From: Candidatus Tayloriibacteriota bacterium
GTDB lineage: Bacteria; Patescibacteriota; Minisyncoccia; Phycocordibacterales; GWA1-40-21
Length of the DNA: 6,457 nucleotides
NCBI GenBank assembly: GCA_026395155.1
Contig: JAPLZG010000041.1
Coordinates: forward strand, 1-6,457
Direction: 5' to 3'
Made by a program: the position numbers and the translations under genes
Notes under the pieces: generated by a model
Database searches by the model: none
Told to the model about the DNA's origin: nothing
What the model saw: the letters and a program-made list of their open reading frames with translations, nothing else
Shown: positions 5,029-6,457 of the stretch, one piece after another
Numbering within the stretch: position 1 is the first letter of the stretch
Layout of the letters: every line of letters starts with the position of its first letter

Positions 5029-6457
5029 TTATTTTTCGTCTCCTTCGTAATAAAAACCGGTTCCCAAATTATTGCCATTAAAAGCCTTGATATTTTTAGA
5101 ATAATAAGGAGTACAAGGCAGAGGAAAACTCCTGCACTCGTTATCTTTTGGTATGTAAACTGTTATACTACCTCCATTCTTGGTTTTCATTTCTTTTTCA
5201 TAAAATTCGTTAGAGTCTACAAAATTGACGTTGTAATAGTTTTTTATCTCAATGAATTTTTTGTCTAATTTTGAAACACGAAACAACCATATGGAGATTA
5301 AACCGGTGAATAAGAAAACCACAGTTAAATTATATTTATTAAATATTTTTTTAAATGCAATTTCATTATAAGTGTAAATTAGAAGTAACAAAACAGCAAA
5401 ACCAGTGGAAAAAAAGACTACAAAAAACATTATACCAAACCTAATGTCCGGTGCCATTAAAAACCAATATATTAAATTAAGAGTAACTAAAATAAATAAC
5501 CAATAATATTTTTGTTTTTTCCTTATGCAGAAAAATATATTTATTAACCAGATAAGTAAGCCACAGACCAAAGGAATAAAAGCTAAATTTATAAATAATG
5601 GATCAGCCATATTTCTTTTGATCCAAGGAATAAACCAATAAAGAAAACTATTGTTAGCCACACTCATATAATTTTCTCCCGGTAACTTCGCCCAATACTT
5701 GATAGATACATAAGCTTGATTAATTGAATCTATCGAGGCTGTCCATGGAAAGTTTACTTTAATGAATGGTAATGGAAACAGTGGATAACCGCTCGTAATT
5801 AAGTTTGAAACAATACTTCCCAAAAAACCCAATATTGGTATAAGAAATATCCTGAAAAAATTTTTAATGTTTAATAGACTATTTTTAAACAATAAATAAA
5901 CAGAGAATAAACTTACTAACAATAAAACTAGGGCATTGCTCTGCTTCGATAGGTAAGCAATAATTGAAAATGCACTTATAACAAAAAGGGGATTTAGAAG
6001 AAAAATTTCATTATTTTTATGTTTACTAAAGAAAAGTTTCATTATTTCGTTTAGAATGATGGCAAATAGAAACATCGGTAGGATGTCATAGTAAAGGTTT
6101 GGGCCACTGTTAAAAGTTCCAAAATAATAGTAGGAACTCGCTAATAAAAGTGGAGTTGCATAGAAAATATTCCAAATTTTTGTTTTTATCCCTTTATTTT
6201 TTTTGGATAATGATAGGAAAAATTCCCAAATAAAATACATACAAAAACCAAAAAAAAATAGCCCTGGCATTACAAATGGGCTTTTGTTGTCCCATATATA
6301 ATTATCAATAACTGCGGAAAAATCTAAATATCCTGAATAGCTACCTAGTCTAAAATGTAAATTAGCTAATCCTGGTACCAAAGAAAAATTATTTAGCCAA
6401 GAAACAATTTCCATGTGGTATCCCGTAGTGTCACCGGACATCGGAAAGGGCAAACCA
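5029..6457 (-). CDS. Partial polytopic membrane protein, LIC_10190-like / GT-C-type, N-terminus outside window
   Basis: The frame is open to the right edge (475 full codons), so the N-terminus is missing. The TTG at 6453-6451 is not a believable start, because conserved family sequence is already under way there. Visible landmarks, numbered from that TTG codon, are GDTTGYH (7-13), LVPGLANLHFRLG (25-37), TSGYPLFPLPF (220-230), MAPDIRFG (333-340) and PLPCTPYY (444-451). From memory these match the LIC_10190 family of membrane proteins (D-T-x-x-YH, VPGL.NLH.RLG, SGYPL.P, APDPRF, PLPCTPY), found in surface-polysaccharide loci. Around ten or more hydrophobic segments fill residues 60-390, and a polar tail of about 80 residues follows. 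The early Asp in a probable outer loop suggests a GT-C sugar transferase using lipid-linked sugars, but the biochemical role of this family is not established to my knowledge. It is the first visible gene of the minus-strand block that leads into the ArnC/GtrB-like gene. Confidence 0.78.
   Translation of the reverse strand, partial: GLPFPMSGDTTGYHMEIVSWLNNFSLVPGLANLHFRLGSYSGYLDFSAVIDNYIWDNKSPFVMPGLFFFGFCMYFIWEFFLSLSKKNKGIKTKIWNIFYATPLLLASSYYYFGTFNSGPNLYYDILPMFLFAIILNEIMKLFFSKHKNNEIFLLNPLFVISAFSIIAYLSKQSNALVLLLVSLFSVYLLFKNSLLNIKNFFRIFLIPILGFLGSIVSNLITSGYPLFPLPFIKVNFPWTASIDSINQAYVSIKYWAKLPGENYMSVANNSFLYWFIPWIKRNMADPLFINLAFIPLVCGLLIWLINIFFCIRKKQKYYWLFILVTLNLIYWFLMAPDIRFGIMFFVVFFSTGFAVLLLLIYTYNEIAFKKIFNKYNLTVVFLFTGLISIWLFRVSKLDKKFIEIKNYYNVNFVDSNEFYEKEMKTKNGGSITVYIPKDNECRSFPLPCTPYYSKNIKAFNGNNLGTGFYYEGDEK

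Noticed and set aside
6451..6453. TTG as the start of the right-edge membrane protein
   Set aside because: The frame continues to the window edge and conserved family sequence begins within a few residues, with no first membrane segment before it; the true start must lie outside.
1..6457. CRISPR array, tRNA, rRNA, insertion sequence or toxin-antitoxin gene
   Set aside because: No regularly spaced repeats, cloverleaf-like or rRNA-like segments, transposase motifs or small paired genes seen on either strand.

Overview
The window is very AT-rich and gene-dense, with little intergenic DNA. Every gene I can recognise belongs to sugar or cell-surface glycan metabolism: two soluble GT-A glycosyltransferases (one cut by the left edge), one NAD-dependent sugar-nucleotide epimerase, one ArnC/GtrB-type polyprenyl-phosphate glycosyltransferase, and two polytopic GT-C-type membrane proteins (one cut by the right edge). 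I see no tRNA, rRNA, CRISPR array, transposase or attachment site. The low GC, short spacers, mostly weak or absent Shine-Dalgarno sites and divergent proteins would suit an uncultured small-genome lineage such as a Patescibacteria/CPR bacterium. This is an inference from style, not from a marker gene. TGA appears to be used as a stop (end of the ArnC/GtrB-like gene), which argues against the TGA=Gly code of some CPR groups.

Layout, left to right. Bases 1-516 (minus) hold a partial GT-A glycosyltransferase, one base downstream of a complete family 2 glycosyltransferase at 518-1306 (minus); the two look co-transcribed. Bases 1307-1497 are a divergent intergenic region with a good minus-strand promoter candidate, a weaker plus-strand one, and a perfect 11-bp inverted repeat. 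The only plus-strand gene, a UDP-glucose 4-epimerase-like SDR protein, occupies 1498-2424. It converges on a second minus-strand block: a LIC_10190-like membrane protein (5029 to the right edge), an ArnC/GtrB-like enzyme (4091-4978) and a GT-C-like membrane protein (2457-4094). The last two overlap by four bases.

Working model (inference): the epimerase supplies an activated sugar such as UDP-Gal or a relative. Cytoplasmic GT-A enzymes build a lipid-linked glycan. The ArnC/GtrB-like enzyme loads a sugar onto polyprenyl phosphate. One or both GT-C-like proteins use that lipid-linked sugar on the outer face of the membrane. No GtrA-type flippase, Wzx/Wzy or initiating phosphoglycosyltransferase is visible here.

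Two points deserve most attention. The ArnC/GtrB-like protein lacks about 20 residues, including the conserved RNxG(Q/H) segment, in an in-frame gap. The downstream GT-C-like gene carries a run of 16 T on its coding strand, 18 bases after its start, where a change of one base in either direction gives immediate termination: a possible phase-variation switch or a sequencing-sensitive site.
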